Source of the DNA: Alphaproteobacteria bacterium UBA7314
GTDB taxonomy: Bacteria > Pseudomonadota > Alphaproteobacteria > MPNO01 > UBA830
Assembly: GCA_002471575.1 (NCBI GenBank)
Contig: DKQG01000046.1
Span: forward strand, 62,001-126,000
Length of the DNA stretch: 64,000 nucleotides
Direction: 5' to 3'
Each line of letters starts with the position of its first letter. The first letter of the stretch is position 1. A program made the position numbers and the translations under genes. The notes under the pieces were generated by a model. That model searched no databases. It was given only the letters and a program-made list of their open reading frames with translations, and was not told where the DNA came from. Shown here piece by piece: positions 60,815 through 64,000 of this stretch.

Positions 60815-61172
60815 AAAGCCTGTGAGTGTTTCGAAACACCTCCGAAACGGCCATTAGGCCCTCCCATTCGGCAAGTCGGTCCCACATTTCGACGCGGGCT
60901 GCTTCCTTTGCATTCCTCCCCATGAAGAGATTGTCCGGATAAATTGTTTCCAGATATCGGCAAATCGCTGCCGCTTCGCCGATCCAGTCACCGTCATCCA
61001 GTTCGAGAATGGGTACTCGGCGATGCGGATGTCTCTCGCAGAACGCATCGCTTAATTCTGCCGGGTTTCCGGGGTCGCTGGCCTCGACGATCTCTATATC
61101 GATCCCCTTTTCCGCGACGAACATTGTCGCCCTGCGCGGGTTAGGCGCGCTTAACCAGGTATAAAGTTTCAC
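60693..61172 (-). pseudogene. Glutathione S-transferase, 3' end replaced by BVMO sequence
   Basis: From GTG 61172 the product has a GST thioredoxin-like domain (MKLYTWLSAPNPRRATMFVAEKG, with RRVPILELDDGDWIGEAAAI binding glutathione) and the beginning of the helical domain. After about residue 118, at NTHRLFVDP, similarity ends and the frame reads through the BVMO remnant out of frame for 40 more residues. Normal GSTs are about 200 residues. The GTG overlaps the Rieske stop by four bases (GTGA), so the gene was co-translated with the oxygenase. Residual activity is unlikely. Confidence 0.65.
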
Positions 61173-62188
61173 GCGTCGGTCTCCGCCGAAATGAAATTTT
61201 TCAGTAACTGCCTCGCCTGCAGTACCGGCGCGTCGGCGTTCACGTCGATGGGCTGCCAGACCGACGTGTTATCCAGGGATTTTTGCTGCGCTTCGACAAT
61301 CTCGACGTCTTCCGAAAATATACTTTTGAACTCCGTATGCATCGCCCCGGTTACGGCGATATCGTCGGTATTGTAATTCCGTCCGACCGACCAGAAATAG
61401 TGACAGGACGTTTCCGTTTCCGGTGTCACGAAATGCGCGGTGTGCAGGGTCACGCCCTGCGACCGGTCCCCGGTTTCCGCACCGCTGCCCGCGATCGCGC
61501 ACCCGATATCGAAGGCGCACAGGGATGGCGGCGTGAACTCCCACAAAAGCCACCGGTCGACGTTTTCCTCTGTCCCGCTCGCACGGGCGAAGGTAGGCGA
61601 CGGGACAACATCCATCATCCAGCGCCCAGCGCTGACCGTGCGATCCGTGCGCTCCACCCTGGGGGCCGTATCGGTAATCGCGCTGGATCCCAGCGTATCT
61701 GGGTGCACGAAGGGGGCATGCGTGTTGTCGAGCTGAATGTCGATCAGCAGATCGTAAGCGCAAGCCACGGCCCAGTATTCGCCGGTGGCAACCCAGCCGG
61801 GGTCGTCTCGCCAGAATACGTCGGGAATGAGACCTTGGTCCGCGGCATCCGGGTCACCCATCCAAATCCACAGCCAATCGTACATTTCGACAACCGGGTA
61901 TCGACGAACTGCGGCCCCGGGCGGTACACGGCTTTGACCAGGCACCGAAACGCAGGCGCCGGACACATCGAACTCAAGCCCGTGGTAACCACATTGGAGA
62001 TGGCCGTTAGAAACCTTGCCGAGAGACAGCGGCAAGTGGCGGTGACAGCACCTGTCCTCCAGCGCTGCAACCGTCCCATCGGAAGTACGGAAAAGGACGA
62101 CAGGCTCGCCCAAGAAAATTTTACCGACCGGTTCGTTCGTAACTTCGCCCGACAGGCCGGCGATATACCAGCAGTTTCTCAAATACAC
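61169..62188 (-). CDS. Rieske non-haem iron oxygenase (VanA-like), copy 2, GTG start
   Basis: The 339-residue oxygenase resembles the copy at 24 kb. The Rieske centre uses Cys47-x-His49 and Cys66-x2-His69, and the mononuclear iron uses His157 and His162 in LDNTHAPFVH. The first codon is GTG at 62188 after GGAG. It would demethylate or hydroxylate an aromatic acid. As with copy 1, no reductase gene is nearby. It was followed by a co-translated GST, now broken, which is a common partner in aryl-ether breakdown. Confidence 0.87.
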   Translation of the reverse strand: MYLRNCWYIAGLSGEVTNEPVGKIFLGEPVVLFRTSDGTVAALEDRCCHRHLPLSLGKVSNGHLQCGYHGLEFDVSGACVSVPGQSRVPPGAAVRRYPVVEMYDWLWIWMGDPDAADQGLIPDVFWRDDPGWVATGEYWAVACAYDLLIDIQLDNTHAPFVHPDTLGSSAITDTAPRVERTDRTVSAGRWMMDVVPSPTFARASGTEENVDRWLLWEFTPPSLCAFDIGCAIAGSGAETGDRSQGVTLHTAHFVTPETETSCHYFWSVGRNYNTDDIAVTGAMHTEFKSIFSEDVEIVEAQQKSLDNTSVWQPIDVNADAPVLQARQLLKNFISAETDA

Positions 62189-62259
62189 GACACTTGGCTC
62201 CGTTGGCGTTCATTCACGTCAATGATACCGTTGAAGACGGCTGAAAAAAAAGGCATCGG

Positions 62260-63960
62260 ATGACCGGTTGGGACTACATCATCGTCGGCGCGGGATCGGC
62301 AGGCACCGTGATCGCAGCACGGCTGACTGAAATCCCGACCAACCGGGTGCTACTGCTTGAGGCAGGGCGGGACACGCCGCCAGGCGACGAGGGCGATGAA
62401 GTTCGAGATCCGCTGTATCGCGCGACGTATCATTCCCGCAATACGTGGCCTGGCGTCATGGCACAGTGGCGGCCCCTGCCCCACAACGATCCGGATTCCG
62501 TTCCTGCGTTTCCCTATGACCAGGGACGGGTCATGGGCGGCGGATCGTCAGTAAATTCGATGGTTGCGATCCGCGGTATGCCCGGGGATTTCGAGGAATG
62601 GGTGGACGCCGGGGCATTGGGCTGGGGCTGGGACGATGTACTCAAATATTACAAGCGCCTGGAAACAGACACCGATTTCGGTGACGATCCGCGGCACGGT
62701 AATGACGGACCTATTTCCATCCGGCGGCACAGGCGGTCGGACTGGCCGGGATTCTGTGACGCAATTGCATCCGAACTGCACAGGCGCGGCTTCCCCTACG
62801 TAAAGGACATGAACGTTGAACCGCGCGACGGCGTGTGTTCGGTAGCGCTCACCAGCACCCGGTCTATGCGTCAATCGACGGCGATCTGCTATCTGACGCC
62901 TGAGGTCCGCGCCCGCAACAATCTCGAGATACGGAGTGATTGCTACGCCGAAAGCCTGATGTTCGATGGCACGCGGTGCATCGGTATCCGGGTTCGCGCC
63001 CCGGCCGGCGAAGAAATACTCTCTGCACGTGAGATCATTATCTCCGCGGGCGCTTTGCAATCTCCCGCGCTGTTGATGCGGTCGGGCGTCGGTCCGGCGG
63101 CGCATCTTCGGGAACATGGGATCGAAGTTGTCGCGGACCGCGCCGGGGTCGGACAGAACCTTCACGAACACCCGACATGTATCCTGGCCGCACATCTTCG
63201 TCTCAACGGCATGCAGCCTGCGGCTTTGCGTGCCGCAGGGAATATGGCGCTGCGGCATTCGTCGAAATTGGGGGACTGCCCCCCGCACGATTTCTATATC
63301 GCCATCGCGAACAAGGTTAGCTGGCACCCACTCGGCAACCGTATCGGCGGCGCAATCGCCGCAGTTGTAAAGCCTTATTCCCGGGGGGCGGTCTCTCTGA
63401 AGAGTGCCGACCCGACCATCAATCCTCGTGTCGCCTTTCACGTAATGGAAGATGAGCGCGATTTCACGCGCATGAAGATGGCGTTACGATTATTCTATGA
63501 AATATTCTGCAGCGATGCGGTCAGGGATGTCACCACAGAGGCATTTCCAGCCGCGTTCTCCGCCCGAGTGCGGCAGCTCAACATGGAGACCCCAGTCAAC
63601 TGGTGGAAATCCTTTGCGGGCTCACTGTTGATGGACATGCCGGGACCGGTGCGCCGCACCGCCCTGAAAACCCTGATTGCACCAGGGCCGTCCCTTGAGG
63701 ATATTTTCGCCACCGAAGAGACGCTTGGATCTTGGATTCGGGAAAACTGCCGTGGATTTTTCCACCCCGTCGGCACCTGCCGCTTCGGGCGGAAAGACGA
63801 TCCGTCTGCGGTGCTCGATCCTGCCGGTCGGGTATATGGTGTAGTCGGCCTGCGAATTGCGGACGCTTCCGTCATGCCGTCGATCACACGGGCGAACACC
63901 AATCTGACAGCTATCATGATCGGTGAAAAAGTGGCGGACCTGATAAAGGACGGTACCTAG
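62260..63960 (+). CDS. GMC-family FAD oxidoreductase (choline-dehydrogenase-like)
   Basis: The 566-residue flavoprotein has the FAD motif YIIVGAGSAGTVIAARL near residues 6-22, LLLEAG, the GMC signature MGGGSSVNSMVAIRG near residue 93, and the second signature ISAGALQSPALLMRSGVGP near residue 265. The catalytic His is in FHPVGTCRFG and the partner Asn in ITRANTNLTAIMIGE at the end. GMC enzymes oxidise alcohols to aldehydes; the alcohol here is unknown. It is divergent from the Rieske gene with 71 bases between them. Only 40 bases remain to the window end. Confidence 0.9.
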   Translation: MTGWDYIIVGAGSAGTVIAARLTEIPTNRVLLLEAGRDTPPGDEGDEVRDPLYRATYHSRNTWPGVMAQWRPLPHNDPDSVPAFPYDQGRVMGGGSSVNSMVAIRGMPGDFEEWVDAGALGWGWDDVLKYYKRLETDTDFGDDPRHGNDGPISIRRHRRSDWPGFCDAIASELHRRGFPYVKDMNVEPRDGVCSVALTSTRSMRQSTAICYLTPEVRARNNLEIRSDCYAESLMFDGTRCIGIRVRAPAGEEILSAREIIISAGALQSPALLMRSGVGPAAHLREHGIEVVADRAGVGQNLHEHPTCILAAHLRLNGMQPAALRAAGNMALRHSSKLGDCPPHDFYIAIANKVSWHPLGNRIGGAIAAVVKPYSRGAVSLKSADPTINPRVAFHVMEDERDFTRMKMALRLFYEIFCSDAVRDVTTEAFPAAFSARVRQLNMETPVNWWKSFAGSLLMDMPGPVRRTALKTLIAPGPSLEDIFATEETLGSWIRENCRGFFHPVGTCRFGRKDDPSAVLDPAGRVYGVVGLRIADASVMPSITRANTNLTAIMIGEKVADLIKDGT

Positions 63961-64000
63961 GCCGCCGATCTTTTCTCCTATGCAAACGCATCGGAGCTAG

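Overview
The window looks like an alphaproteobacterial chromosome segment, probably from a Rhodospirillales-like, aerobic, mostly marine or soil lineage. This is inferred from the aap-type amino-acid ABC operon, several tripartite (TTT and TRAP) transporters, a ThrH-type phosphatase, an IspG of standard length, and a GC-rich codon style. No rRNA, tRNA, CRISPR array, insertion sequence or phage gene was seen. Nearly everything is catabolic or transport. The stretch 1.27-5.9 kb (aap operon) is visibly AT-richer than the rest.

Layout. (1) 0-1.3 kb: 5' part of a ThDP enzyme and a broken FMN hydroxy-acid dehydrogenase. (2) 1.5-5.7 kb: aapJQMP. (3) 5.9-17 kb: aromatic/enoic-acid block with a ThDP decarboxylase-like enzyme, a PobA-like monooxygenase with two changed active-site residues, three tandem UbiD-family decarboxylases with an SDR, a TetR regulator and a TctC binding protein. 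(4) 17.1-30.6 kb: a fused TctAB permease, two ACMSD-type amidohydrolases, a citryl-CoA-lyase-like protein, a CoA-transferase, a Rieske oxygenase, an AMP-forming ligase, an SDR and three DMT exporters. (5) 30.7-38.2 kb: TRAP permease without a binding protein, an SDR, an isochorismatase-fold amidase and HyuAB hydantoinase. (6) 39-52.3 kb: the most unusual block: two DUF1185 paralogues, a lone CoxL-type molybdenum subunit, a UPF0280 protein, a 6-hydroxynicotinate-reductase-like iron-sulfur protein, a two-gene molybdenum hydroxylase and KorAB. (7) 52.8-56 kb: housekeeping-like NifU, IspG, ThrH. (8) 56-64 kb: flavin monooxygenase, MarR, TauD, Rieske and GMC genes among several decayed genes.

Main hypothesis. 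The same ~20-bp operator-like sequence (core TTGTTTGT-purine-pyrimidine-ACA) lies just upstream of hyuA, of the molybdenum-hydroxylase/HNR operon and of korA, and was not seen in front of other genes. This suggests one regulon in which a molybdenum hydroxylase oxidises an N-heteroaromatic ring, an HNR-like protein reduces it with electrons from KorAB-generated ferredoxin, and HyuAB opens the resulting lactam. A second probable regulon is marked by ATACG-N4-CGTAT repeats in front of the ubiD operon and of tctAB, next to the TetR gene.

At least eight decayed genes (VOC, PEP-CTERM, cupin, TauD, DUF1330, BVMO/GST junction, malonyl-CoA decarboxylase fragment, FMN dehydrogenase) show that the accessory content is turning over. 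All functional names are from reading motifs by eye; no database search was run.
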